Below are positions 43,881 to 55,900 of a stretch of DNA of 64,000 nt, piece after piece (the stretch's first letter is position 1; each line of letters starts with the position of its first letter). Source of the stretch: Gnetum montanum (lineage: Eukaryota; Streptophyta; Gnetopsida; Gnetales; Gnetaceae); assembly GCA_015680685.1 (NCBI GenBank), contig MNCI01036132.1, positions 915,219 to 979,218 on the forward strand. Reading direction: 5' to 3'. The translations under genes and the position numbers were made by a program. The notes beneath the pieces are model-generated. The model worked only from the letters and a program-made list of their open reading frames with translations, did not search any database and had not been told where the DNA came from.

Positions 43881-46700
43881 GGATTAACCTTAATTTTTCT
43901 ATCACGAAATACTAGTGGTGTTGACTTCTCCTCCCTTGGTGAGGGAGAAACCATCATTGCATGGATGGCTTCCTCATCAGCAGGAATGTCCTCACTAATA
44001 GGGATGGAAGTCAACATACTAACTAACACCTCACTATGTGTGCTAAAAGTCATACAAGCTTAAAGTTATAATATTCTACTTGAGGGATTGCCTGAGTTAG
44101 CTCATTGCACTAAGGAAGTTTTCATTGTTAGCCGTGGACTTGTTACTCTAGTTGTGCTTTACTTCCTCCATGCACCCCAAAATGTGAACTTTGGTTGTAG
44201 GTTGTGGTTGTTGAGGCTTTTTCTCATTCTTTTGGTTATGGATTTCTTGGCCCTCCTTTGGCTTATTGGTTGAAGGGGGTTAAGTAGAGGAGGTCATGGG
44301 TATAGTTGAAATGGGAGTGGACTTTAGTGAAGTTGCTTCCTTTAGTGCCTTCGTCTATTTGTCACCTTTGCTTCTAGGATTTTGCTTATGCTTCTTCCTT
44401 TGCTTGGCTAAAGTTTTGGATTGTTGGTTGGTGGTTTTCAGGAAGAGGTAGCAGCGTTAGCCAGTACAAAAAGTTGTTGTGCAGTTTTTTGGGCTACGAC
44501 TAGTTGTGTTATGTTAGGCCAGGGCACCTTGATGATAAAAGATTCCCTTGGAGACACTTGTGATGGTACTCTTATGATGATGGGGGATCTTGAGCTTATG
44601 GAAGTAGAAGAAGCCCTTTCATCACAAGGGAATACTTGTATCATGAATGGTTCTCTTGAGGATATCCAATCATCCTCAATGTTATGATATAATGTAACGA
44701 CCATTATTAGCATTCAATGGGACCTTGTAGACCTACATTAACTAATTTTGTAGCTAGACTAGGTTGGAAACATCTAGCTCCCCCTATCTATCATCCTCTA
44801 TAGGTCATCCTTTAGCATGAGGTAGAAGTTTGTTTCATGACCAAGTAGTTGGTGATGATGACAAAAGCAATCTAGCTTGACGTACCTAGATAGTTGTGGG
44901 TCATCTTTCATTACTCTAGTGGGATCTTTGGCTATTTCACAGAGCCTATCATGCTTCTTTCAAGAAGCTTCAAACATCTGTTTGTATTGAATACATCTAA
45001 TTTTTAAAAGTTGATCTAATAAATTTGATGATTTTAATGGTAGCATAGTGTATTTGGACCTATCCTTTCCTTTGAAATTTGGTTTGGTTATTGATGTAGT
45101 GACCCCAAAGATTGATGGTTGGTTATTACAGTCAATAGTGGGGGCCTTGGGTGGGTTGGACCTTGGCCCCTAATTTATGGTCTTTGTTTCTTTGGTCATA
45201 GTTTCTATGGTTGTATTATTTCATTTATTTTTCTCTTTGTATCTTCATGTCTATTGATTTTTATATGCTATGTAGGTTAGATCATGACTAGCCTCCTCAG
45301 CATCCTCTATATTTTTAGTTTGACAAAATGCTTGGATAAGAGACCATGGCTAAGATAGTAGAGCTTGGAGTTGATGAAGTCATTAATTACTCCCTTAAAT
45401 ATGGCCAACATGTGGGCTTGGGCAATAGACTCTAGTATTTCATTCAGTAGTCCATTCCACCACTGAATGAACTTTTGCATGGGTTTTAGGGGTTCCTATT
45501 TGACCTTCATGAGTTGGTCAAGTGTTGTATAAGGCTTCAAGTTATACTTGAAGCAGTTGACAAATTGGGCAATCAAGTCCTCTAGAGAGGATATGGATCT
45601 CCTAGGTAATGCATGGTACCAATCAAGTGCTTTTCCATTCAAGGACATAGGGAAAATCCTCATGATGGTATGAGGCCATGGCTGTAAGAGTAAGAATTTG
45701 GATCAAAAGGTGATAGGGTGAGCATTGGAATCACCTTCTCCATTATACTTGCTAAATTGAGGAATATAAACACGAAGAGGAAGTGTCAAGGGTGGGACCA
45801 CAAGATTGATGGGATCATCCTAGTAGTAGTCGATAATCTTAATAGTTTGTGAAGTAGAGGCTTTAAGCCTCTTCATCTCCTCTGTTAGATCCTAGATCAT
45901 CTAGAAGGCTTGATCTAGGCCTTGTGGTTGCACTATTGGCTGTGGGGTTTGCACATATGGTTATGTCATTTTTTGTGAGGCTTGTGGTCTTGCTATGAGT
46001 TGTAAGATAGAAGGGAATGGTTGTGTTATGGTCATAGCTTGTGGAGCAAAAAAGGAGAAGGAATTTTGTGCCAGTACTTGAGGCACAAATGGGATAAAGG
46101 GGGTGTGTGACCCTTGAGTTTCTTGGGGTTCCATGATGGACCCCACACCACCATCAATGGTTGCACAAACTGACGCTATGTGGAAAATGACATGATGGGT
46201 TATAGGTCATAGTTTGTGGCATTGATTGAGTTTGGTGCATGCCTATAAATGGTGTGGGTTCAACAATGGTAGGGTAGGAGGAAGTGGAAGATGGTGGCAC
46301 TATGTCCATGGAGAAGACAAAGGCATGAGGGAAAGGCTCGGTGGCCTTGGGGGTTTCGTGTTGGAACAATCCCCACAGGATGTTTTCAAGCTCAGATTTT
46401 GCACTAAATTCATCCTCTTCTTCCTATTGTTCCTCAAAGCTATTTTTGTCATCCTCTTCCTCCATCTTAATTAGTTGGGCTAGGATACCTGCACAGATAT
46501 CGGTTACAGGTATTTGGTCATAGAAAGAAGGGATGTACTCCTTACCATTGTAGTGGATAAGTTTGAACTCCCTTTTTGCTTCTACTTCCAAATGTGGAAC
46601 CAACATGTCAACCTATATTTTGGCACAAATGAAGTTATGTTTATCTTAATTTATGGTTGCAAAATTAGGACTTTTTCCCTTGACCCTCAAAGATTACCTA
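43881..46700 (-). pseudogene. gag: gag and linker of element 2
   Basis: Minus strand, interrupted in many places. The N-terminal block near 46600-46480 (LIHYNGKEYIPSFYDQIPV) aligns with element 1. A Pro/Gln/Ser-rich linker follows to about 45950. The gag core lies at about 45830-45290: VVPPLTLPLRVYIPQFSKYN, KALDWYHALPRRSISSLEDL, QKFIQWWNGLLNEILESIAQ. The Cys/His motif near 44890-44800, CFCHHHQLLGHETNF, has lost part of its ligand set. LTSIPISEDIPADEE near 44010 is the conserved linker block before protease. The N-terminal Met is not fixed; the upstream leader holds long poly(C) runs on this strand. Confidence 0.7.
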
Positions 46701-46917
46701 CATTTGATGACAAGAAGGTCTTTAAGGTCATAGACACTCATGGCTTGTTGGCTAGGACCTTCGCCAATGAAGGCAAGGGGCAACTTGGTAGACTGTTGGA
46801 AAGATATTGTTGAAGTGCTAAAAATGACTTAAACAAGCTATAAAAGGTAAAAATAGAGGTAGATCCTAACAAGTGGAATTTGAAAATGATCAAAGGAAGC
46901 AAAAATGATTTTTTTGT

Positions 46918-47087
46918 GGGGGGGGGGGGGGGGGGGGGGGGTGTGGTGCAGGGTTGGTAATGGAGCTTTACCCCTTTACCAAAAATAGAAAGCTAAGAAG
47001 CTTGGTATTAAGCCTCACCCACATTGGCTTCCTAATTGCCTCTAAGCTGGGTATGGTTTGGGGGGGGGGGGGCGTACGGGGGGGGGG
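46918..47087. repeat. three G runs (24, 13 and 10 bases) in the leader of element 2
   Basis: G runs at 46918-46941, 47060-47072 and 47078-47087 on the plus strand, so poly(C) in the element's own RNA. They lie between the primer-binding site and gag. They may be slippage products, and run lengths may be unreliable in assembly. Confidence 0.8.
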
Positions 47088-47580
47088 AGAAAGAAGGGGA
47101 GTGATATGATCGAAATCTCACTCCATTTAATCAAACATTAATGGAGGGAAAGGCTGCAAACTCAACTGGAAAGTTTGGTAGTTTCCACTAGGAATTGGTT
47201 TTGATAGGTTGCCAATTTTCTCAACTTGGAAAGATGGGGGCAAGTTGACTTCTAGAAATTGGATGGTTTTTGAAAGGGTTTCACCACCCACTTTGGTAGC
47301 TAGAAAAAAGAAATTGGTAGTAAAAAGGGAAAGGAGGGAAAAGGTTTCAACATTGACCTTGGGCTGAAAATTCATAGCAACAATTGTGAAAATTTTGAAA
47401 ACCCAAGCACCTGCAACTTTCACACTGGGCTTTGATTACCTAAGGAGGGGGATGGATTGCAATGTTATTTGATGTAAAGATTCAAAGGTTTTGAAGTAAA
47501 AAATTACAAATTCTAGGATGTTAGGCAATGTTGGCAATGATGGTCACAACATTGAATGTAGAAATCGAGTAGAGGTTAAA

Positions 47581-47598
47581 GCCCTTCTTCTAGTACCA
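47581..47598 (-). promoter_or_regulatory. primer-binding site of element 2
   Basis: On the minus strand TGGTACTAGAAGAAGGGC, seven bases from the LTR end. It differs from the element 1 site at three positions, all transitions, which supports common use of the same tRNA. Confidence 0.7.
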
Positions 47599-47605
47599 AG
47601 AAAAT

Positions 47606-49047
47606 TGTTGTGATCAAAAAAATTGATTGCTAGTAAGACTCATGGATCTAGTACATAGTCTTCAACCCTAAATTCCTAAGGCCGCTGAAAAATAAAATGG
47701 GATCCAAGGTACCTTGGCTAGTATAGTAGATCAACCAAGAATTGGGGGAGGGGGGGTTACAAAATAATGTAATAAAAATGGAATGCAAAAACTAATAATA
47801 ATGCATAGAAAATAATAAAATATGTTTTTCACGCAAAACTAAAAACTAAAAACTTTATTAAGAAAGAAAGAATAAAGAATAAGTTAGAGAAAGGTGTACA
47901 AATGGTGCTTGAATGGGCACTAGGGGGGTTCAGGGTCTATTGAAGTCGATGTAGTCAACTCCATGATCTGGATGTCTTACCACTCCCAATGTTATTGAAC
48001 CTCTTATGCTACTACCTTAGATTTGTAGCTTGGGTTATTGCTAGGGGTTGAGAAAAGTGAGAAATTTGGCTACTAGATTGCTCCATGCTATGGGTTGATA
48101 GCCCCAAAAATGTAGCATTGACACCAAAAGTTCACAAGTCTTAGGATGATAGAGTTTCAGTGGTTCCACACTTGGGTTCAAGAGAATGCAAGTATGGGAA
48201 CTTACCAGAGCTCTTGAGTGCTTGGGAATGCTTCAGTGTGGAATTGTGTATTAAGGATTGCTTGTTAGAAATTGCTGAATTGTAGCCAAAAAGTTTTTGT
48301 CAAACTTGTAAATAGTGTTTGAGGTGCTGGTTTTTATAGGGTTTAGGCCATGAATGATGCTATGAGATGGCTCTAATTTGGTTGTGTAATGGCTGGAAAT
48401 TGGTTGCCAAATTGCTGTAAATTTTTGCCTCATACAGGTGAGATGGATGCTCAAATTTGGAGAGTTACCATATATAGTAAGTGCCTTCCCCCTATGGCCA
48501 TTCTGTTTACTATAAATAGTAATAGGGATACACATTCTATGTTGGAGATGAATCTTCCATGTTGAGCCTTCTACCATCCTTGCTAAAGTGGTTGGTTAAT
48601 GTTGGAATGCATGGAGTGTTGAAATCTAGCTCTTATGGCTTCCATGCTAGGGGCATGTAGTTTCTATGCTAGGGGAAGAAGTTTCCAAGTTGAGGGAAAA
48701 CCCCCTACTCCATGTTGGGGGTAGGTGAGATTTACCCCCTACAAGTGTTTCCAACATAGAAAAATGTATACCCCCATAAAACCCCTCAAATTGCCATTTT
48801 TGACATTCTAAAAGGCAATTTTGACCCCAACAAGCCCAAATATAGATGCTAGGTGACTTTCTTCATTTGGGGCATAAGGCTTTGATCACTTATGAGGTAG
48901 TTTTTAGCCTCAAAATATGGGATATGTGAGATTGCCTCTCATGGGTTACAATCTTCACATTTATAATGAATTTTTATCTTAGGTTTCATGGGGTGAAAGC
49001 TACATGATGGAAATTGGCTATAACATATAAATTTTTGTGGCATTCCA
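47606..49047 (-). repeat. 5' LTR of element 2
   Basis: 1442 bases, from TGGAATGCC at 49047 to ...CAACA at 47606 on the minus strand. The distal 0.8 kb pairs with 27900-28698. A TATATA box (minus strand, about 48476-48469) is conserved in both copies, as is a CTATAAATAG on the opposite strand near 48510. Contains CCATGCTAGGGG, CTATGCTAGGGG and related words. Confidence 0.75.
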
Positions 49048-52000
49048 CCCCTTATCAGTAGTGCTAGTGTGGACATGTTTGTGATGTAGACTTAGTCATA
49101 GTAACTCCATGTAACATGGAAGGTTAACTGAATGCATATGTATAAATGTTAATCTATTGGCCAATCATCAATATTGAGGATACATAATAGGTTGCTAAAT
49201 TTATTATTCTATGATGGTGTAGCTTCGTTTCCTATGGTAGAAGGCCTGGGCCTAGCTACTCTAGTAGGTGGTTTTCCACCTAGGATTCTAGATAGGAACT
49301 ACTTGATTATTGAAAGAACCATGTAAAAGACCATACTTGACTTCAAGTTAAAGAAGGTTGTTTTCAATTTTTCTTTCTAGGAAATCCAGCACATTTCTTT
49401 ATAGTAGTAGGCCTATTATGCCACAAACTTTTACCTTTTTAGATCACATGTTTGATAAAAGAATATGAAGATCCTATTCACGCTCTTCGAAAGACAAGTT
49501 TTTTGCCATAAAAAATTACTATTTTTAGTCTATTAGCTAGTTGGTGTCCTTTTCTTTCTTGAATCCAAATTTGTAGTAGGCCTATTCATAGCAATTATGG
49601 CAAGGGTGGTAAATCCTTCTTGTCCTTGGATTACTTGTGAAAGGTTACACTTTAGTATTTTCTGCCAACTTGGTACCTTGGTTTATATTGATACCATCTA
49701 GATTTCTATCTTTGCCTTAACCATTGATGATGAATATTACAGTATACTACTAAAGAGGATAATTAAATAAGCCCAAAGGAGAATCCATGTCAAATATAAA
49801 TCAAAAGATTAATTATTAGCTATATAATTTGGTTTTTCATAATTTCTTTTGAAATGATACACATGTTATATGAAATAGGCTTGGCTTTGTTTTTTGTGGA
49901 GATGCTAAAATTGGATTTATTTTTTGTAGCATATTTGTTTTTACTTTACCCTCTCTGATATTTGTTCTTAGGAATTTTTGTTATTTTGCAAAGGTAGACT
50001 CTCCAAATTTATGACCAATCTTTCTTAGTGATTCTACAGGAAGGAGTTTTTTTATTATAAAGTTATATGAAGTAATTAACAAATTCTAGAAAAATGAAGG
50101 ATCTTCATGGCACAATTTCTTACTAGAAATCATGCTCATCTTGCTCTTTATTTTTGGTGATATATATATGAACCTTTTAGTTTGCATTAGATTGGTTGTG
50201 TAGATATTTCATAAATAACCATCTTCGCGAACTTGTACAATCAATGCCATGAAAATTTTAGCTTCATCATAAGATGTATTAGTAAATAAGTGAAAATTTA
50301 ATGCTAGATATCTAGAGGTGCAAAAAAAAGGTAGTTATGAAAAGAAAAGAAACCATGAAATAATAACAATTCTTTGTAAAGATTTTAACAACAATACCAC
50401 CTTTATTTAGAAGAAAGATCATAATTATTGGTATTTAAGAGCATAATGATGAAGGAGAAAAATACGCATAGTTATCATAATATAGTAAAATTCTTAGATT
50501 GTAACTTGATCATTCGTAAATTAGTTGATGTTAAACCTGCAAAACATAGGAAGTACCAAACATTAAGAACTACCTATAAAAAAGTTATAAACAAGACCAT
50601 GAATAAGCAAAAATAATTTAGGTAAAAATATTTATTATATCTCATTCTTCATCCTCTGTAGCAACTAGGAATTAAAAAGCACCAAATTTGATAACTTATG
50701 AATGGAAAGATAAAGTAGAAGCAAGCTATTGAAGACATAGTAACACATGTCAAAATGCCTTCATCAATCATGTACAAATGAAATATAAGTCCAAAGAAAG
50801 TATTGGACAGGGTTTAGAAAATAAAAATATTAACTCTTTTTAAAAAATAGCCCATAAATCATGTAAAACTAATTGGATATATCCCAATTAAATGAATTCT
50901 AGCCTTTCCTAGAATCTTTTTCAATGTAAAGTACATATGATACAGATATATTAACTGATGAATACAATTGTTACTCATCCATCCAACCACCAACCAACAT
51001 CTTTAAAGGAAAGTGAAGGAAGGAAAAAGAGACATATATTGAGTTCTCTCAAACCCTCTCTTTTCTATCTATTGCATGTAACTTAATTGTAAAAAAGCTT
51101 TTGTATGATATAAAAGCTTGTGCCAACTTCCAAGGGAGATGGATAGACTATATATATATATATATATATATATAACTAATATCTATGTTCTTGAAGCTTG
51201 GTCTAGATATATGAATCTTGTCTACTATAGTTAGATAGTTCAAAATGGGATAGGATACTAACTAATCAAGCAAGGCACTAAAAAGAATACTAGGAGATAA
51301 TAGCTACTACCATAATATATTAATACTAATACATAGACCCCCTTCACTCATCATAGTGGTAGGAATTTACCTAGACGAGTTCCCTCTATTTTTTAATAGG
51401 TAGAACATAGTAAATTTGGATACATGCAACTAACTAATGTAGGATGAGGTAATGAACAACTAGCTTGACTTCAAGGTAGATAGGTGTATGCAAGCATTAT
51501 ATCAAGCCAAGCATGCGAGTGGATGGCATATTCATTAACAAGTTTTACAATTTTGCTAAATACCGTATAGTACTATTAAGAGATATGACAGATCTATTAA
51601 GTGAACCAAAAAAGTCATCTAATAGTTGCAAATTTTTAAACCTATGGGATCTCTCCTCTAAGGTACAAACTTTGGTAATACTAAAAGATTATACTACTTT
51701 TAGATAGAAATAATGAACCAACAACCAAACATCAACAAATACCAACTTGGTGGATGTTATAATCTTATAATAACTTTGATACTTCCACCTAATATTATTA
51801 ATAGGCTACTAGATTTACAATTTAAACATGGCTTGATGTTCCCATATGTTTCACCCTAGGAATAACATGATCACCTATTTCGTGTCACTTGAAAAGTGGT
51901 AATATGTGGATAGATTACTATTAATCAATGTGATGAGCTTTTTTGTTAGAATTCTCTATGACAAACGTATGTAGAGGTTGAGGAACTATGATATGTGTAG

Positions 52001-52356
52001 CTTGACACTTGACATCATTGATAGATATCTAAAAATACCTATTTGTGAAAAGGAAGGCTATGAATACACATGGAAAGATAGGATAATTTAATAAGAAGGA
52101 GGAATAGGGTGAAGGGTGAAGTAGGTATAAATGAAGTGGGTTATCTTGATGGACTAGAACTAGGCAATGGAGAAGTTTGATAAGGTAACTATGAGATAAT
52201 TCCATAATAAAGCCCATCTCACTATTTTAAATAAATGTGATAAATTGATTTTGAAGTGCCTTAAAATTAACCTTACACATAGAACTAGCTAGCTATAGTG
52301 CAAGTCTAAGTACAACTTTATTAAGGAGTGGGATACCCTCTCTTTACTTTGAAGAT
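49048..52356. other. AT-rich stretch without recognisable genes
   Basis: No reading frame with a recognisable domain. It could be the continuation of whatever element 2 landed in, but I found no chromovirus RT here to match the integrase remnant on the left side. Confidence 0.5.
51149..51174. repeat. (TA)n microsatellite
   Basis: Thirteen uninterrupted TA dinucleotides. Confidence 0.95.
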
Positions 52357-53465
52357 TGTTAGAATGGAATATCAACTATATTATCTTATGTTGACCTTTT
52401 GGTATGTTAAAACCTTAAGAAAAATGGAGAACATAGAATGTTTTTTGTGGATAATGTGTTTGCAAGACATGAACAAAACTCCACAATGAGATACAAGAAC
52501 TCAAGGAAACGAGATTTACAATGAGATGACAAAGTGAAGATCACATGGGCAATATGAGAGCATGGACAAAAATGAAGGCTACAAATCAAATAAAGATGCT
52601 CCAAGGCTAGCAAGAAGGTAAATTGATGGGAGCAAGCCTTATAAGATAAAGCTCAAAAGTTAAGGAGATTTCTTCTAAAAATAGTAGATGTTTTTATCTT
52701 AGAGTAGATGTCTCCCTAAAGATGTCCCATTTTCCAGTGAAACATCTCTTCTAAATTGAGGCCAATCTCAAGTATATGTCCCAACTTCAAAGAAGATGTC
52801 TATACTAGCTATTTGGTAGCCATTGCATGAATTTTGAGGAGTTTTTGGAAACACCAAGGCTGTAAGAAGATATCAAAATCTTGGAAATTATGCAAGTACT
52901 ATTTACCAAAGATTAATCATTGTCTACTTTATGCTATTGTATTCTTGTTCTTCATTGTGACATCATTTTCTTGGTTGTATCTTGTATTGAGCTTCAACTA
53001 CAAGGACTTGTAAATTTAGTTACATTCTTTCCTTATTTCTTTCTCTCTTTCTTATTACCCTATGGGGTTGATGTGCTTCTTGTGAGAAGACATCTACATT
53101 GAGCTTGTTAGAACCTTATAGGGTTGAGTAGTTTTGCAACGTTAAAACACTCTAGAGTAGAGCTTAATTTTGTAAATGTTACAAGATCGTTGAAAAAAAA
53201 ATTCTAAGCTTGTTGGAACCTTGGGAGGTTGAGTGATTTTGTAGTGATGAAACACTCTAGTGTAGAGCTCAGAGCTTGTATAGGGTGTGGTGTCCTTCAA
53301 ACCACATTTTATTGAGAAACAAAGTCTAGATGCGTGCACAGATTCTACCCTCTGAGTGTAGACATACCCAAGTTGGGGAACCATGTAAAATTTGGTATTT
53401 GTATGTGGTAGGTGCATTTTTAATTAGGAAATTATTCAACCCTCCTTCTAAGTTCTCAATCCTCA
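52357..53465 (+). repeat. putative Copia 5' LTR
   Basis: The end (CTAAGTTCTCAATCCTCA) is the form often seen before the Met primer site in plant Copia elements. Inside are AGATGTC/GACATCT words at 52685-52805 and a diverged duplication: GAGCTTGTTAGAACC at about 53100 and AAGCTTGTTGGAACC at about 53208, each followed by a shared block of about 70 bases with AAACACTCTAG. Confidence 0.5.
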
Positions 53466-53467
53466 AG

Positions 53468-53479
53468 TGGTATCAGAGA
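53468..53479 (+). promoter_or_regulatory. Copia primer-binding site (initiator tRNA-Met)
   Basis: TGGTATCAGAGA, complementary to the 3' end of plant initiator methionine tRNA except for the last base (C is usual). Confidence 0.8.
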
Positions 53480-53514
53480 CAGGTTGTCTTACGTTCAGCT
53501 TCAACTTTCAAGAG

Positions 53515-54720
53515 TGAACTATGAGGGGACATCCTACACAAAGCCACCAATGTTCAATGGGTTCGATTTTTCTTATTGAAAGGCATGGATGCAAGGATTC
53601 TTTGAGTAAATGGAATTTGAGATATGGGAGTCCTTTTTGGAAGGTTACACACCACTTGTTGATAGCACATCAAACGTCCTCAAGTCATGGAGCAAGTGGA
53701 TGTTGGAAGAAAGAGATAAGTTTGTGTATGATTCTAAAGCAAAAAATTGTTTATATTATGCACTAAATAACTTTGAATTTAATAGATTAGCTAGATGTAG
53801 AATTGCTAAAGAAATTTGAAAAACCTTAGAAGCTACCTATGAGGACACATCCATAGTCAAACAATCAAAACCTTTGGTTTTGCAAAGTGAATACAACAAA
53901 CTTAAATTGAGGAAAGGTGAAAAAATAAAAGATTATTTTCTAGGGAAAATGATCTAGTTGTAGCAATTAGGGGTATAGGCAAGGACTTACCTAAAAGTGA
54001 TGTAATCATTAAAATGATTAGAATAATACAACCTAAATTTAGACCTAAGGTTACAATTATGGGAGAAATTAGAGATTTTTTAAGCTTAAAATTTAAAGAG
54101 CTCGAAAGTGCTCTTATTACTTATGAAATGAATCTCATAAGTGAAAGAGCAATAAAAGAAAAGCCCATCACCTTGACATCAACATCCAAAGAGAAGGAAT
54201 TGGCTAAACAAGAATTGAACAATGAATAAGAAATAGTTCTTCTATCAAGATGAGTTCAACGGCTTCTAGCTAGAAGAGGAAGAAGTTTCAACCAACCAAG
54301 ATCCAACTAATCCAACTTCAAAGGTAAAGATAGAGGCAAAACTTTTTCAAATTTGAATTTTGATGCTTTTTCAATAGAGTTGTGGTTATGTGGTAGAAGA
54401 TTGCATGTGGCTTCCAAATGTCCTAGCAATTATAGGTTATAATGAAAGCATAAGATTGATGTGGACATGAAGAAGACCAACTTCTACACAAGCTAGGATG
54501 ATGGAAGTGAAGAAGAGGTGAATGACACTTTAAAAGATTTGCATCACATTTGTATGGCTCTCATAGATGATGATACTAGCTTATCAGATGATGATGATCA
54601 AATGAAAACTGAAGAAGAAACATATGACCTCTTACACAATGAAATTTTATCTCTTCAAAATCTTTGTATAAAATTAAAGAAGGAATTAAAGAATAAGGAT
54701 CAAGATGTCTCTTTATGAAA
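53515..54720 (+). pseudogene. gag: Copia-type gag, interrupted
   Basis: Starts as in many plant Copia gags, with KPPMFNGFDFSYWKAWMQGF followed by EIWESFLEGYTPLV near 53610, then YDSKAKNCLYYALNNFEFNR and RIAKEI at 53725-53815. The next block, LEATYEDTSIVKQSK and LKLRKGEKIKDYF, matches the usual helices of the UBN2/gag domain. The zinc knuckle near 54370-54430 is destroyed. The C-terminal part, 54518-54718, is an open acidic and coiled-coil segment (LIDDDTSLSDDDDQMK, LHNEILSLQNLCIKLKKEL), a form common after the knuckle in these gags. Frameshifts occur near 53580 and 53940. Confidence 0.7.
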
Positions 54721-55900
54721 TATAAAAATTTTAAAGCTCATAAAAGAAACCTCAGGTCTAAGGGCTGAGAATCAAAAACTAACCATGTCTTATTAGTAGA
54801 TTAAGGAAGAACTTGTAGATGCTAAACTTATAAATAAGAGGTTTATTAAAGGAAAATAATTACTTCGGATAGTTCTTGGGTAAGGAAGAAGTCGAAATGA
54901 TAAAAGTGGACTAGGTTGCTATCAACAAGAACAAGCATCCCCATAAGATGTATTTGAATAAGAGATCCCTTCAAAGATTAAGATAACTACTAACACTCCA
55001 TTTAACCAAATAGCAACTTCAAGGTTTAATAATTTTAAACCAAACAAAAGGGTTTGCAATTTAAAGCATTATCATATGAACACTTGGATATATCATAAAA
55101 CTCCTTGGTCTTATCCAAATGTGTTTAGAAAGGAAACTTTTTAGGACAACAAGAAAATATGGATAATTCAAAAGGACAAGGAAGTTAAGAAGGTATGGAA
55201 AATAAAAAAGAAAGAAGATTATAGTGAGAAAATCCTCTTCAACAAATTTGTGAAGGGGAGCTAGTCTTTAAAAATAGAAGAAATTTATATGAGAAGAAGT
55301 ACCTCAAAAGAAGTATCTCATTCTCAAGATCCTTAGGCACCTTTATTTTCTTCAGTAAGAAAGGAAAGTAAAGGTAAGTTTTTAGTTCAATGTGAATATC
55401 TCTTAAGACTATAATCCTTGGTAGCCATCCCTAAGCCCTTTCTTGTTGAGACATCTACCTAAAAACGTCTTCCATGAGACATCTTTATGATAGAAGAGAT
55501 GTCTACTTAGAGACATCTACTTTTCAAAGAATATGTCTTCTTGTGTTTTTGTTTGACAAGATAGACACGTTTATTTTCTTAGTGAGATGTTTACCTGTCA
55601 TTTATAGGTGTGGCATAGATGTCTATCTCTCAAAGGCGACATCTATCTTTTCATACAAGACCCTCATTAAGCACAATTATATAAATCCAAACCTTCTTTT
55701 TTCATTGACTCTTCTACATCCAAGTATAGACATCCAAGGGGAGACAACTAAGGCTTCACCAACAATAGTGAGCTATGCAACAATAGTGAGCTATGCATTT
55801 ACTTCAAATCCATGGTCCATAAGAAGGTTGCAACATTAAGGCCATCACTAAGGAAGAGCAAGAAGTCAAAGGAAGCTTCCTCCAGCATTGCTAATACCTA
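54721..55900. other. decayed sequence after Copia gag, with a second AGATGTC word cluster
   Basis: No recognisable Copia pol. From 55445 to 55660 the words GACATCT, AGATGTC and variants occur about ten times in both orientations, the same word as in the Copia LTR at 52685-52805. This may be the remains of another LTR copy. Confidence 0.45.

Larger units (their letters stand above)
27844..49047 (-). mobile_element. element 2: decayed Tat-lineage Gypsy retrotransposon, minus strand, with the same kind of antisense gene
   Basis: About 21 kb, reading right to left. The 5' LTR is 47606-49047, with the primer-binding site at 47598-47581. Then gag (46.7-44.7 kb), protease (43.9-43.25 kb), a 10.8 kb insert, RT with two RNase H domains (32.5-30.2 kb), integrase (30.2-28.95 kb) and the 3' LTR ending at 28698. 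The insert contains a multi-exon gene on the plus strand, antisense to the element, as in element 1. Gag, protease, RT, RNase H, integrase and the antisense protein all align with element 1, but the LTR bodies do not, apart from the shared start TGAAACACCA. The left LTR lacks its distal 0.5-0.6 kb. CCCCT at 27839 and 49048 may be a target duplication, but truncation makes that uncertain. Confidence 0.85.
52357..54720 (+). mobile_element. truncated Copia-type LTR retrotransposon (5' LTR and gag)
   Basis: A putative 5' LTR (about 52357-53465), a primer-binding site for initiator tRNA-Met and a Copia-type gag follow in order. No protease, integrase, RT or 3' LTR was found, so the element is cut off after gag. 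The LTR start, TGTTAGAATGG at 52357, is a guess from TG and typical length; TGTTGACC at 52389 is an alternative. Confidence 0.6.

Noticed and set aside
50428-51707. Short frames at 50428-50616 and 51513-51707
   Set aside because: No recognisable domain, AT-rich codon content and no homologue elsewhere in the window.
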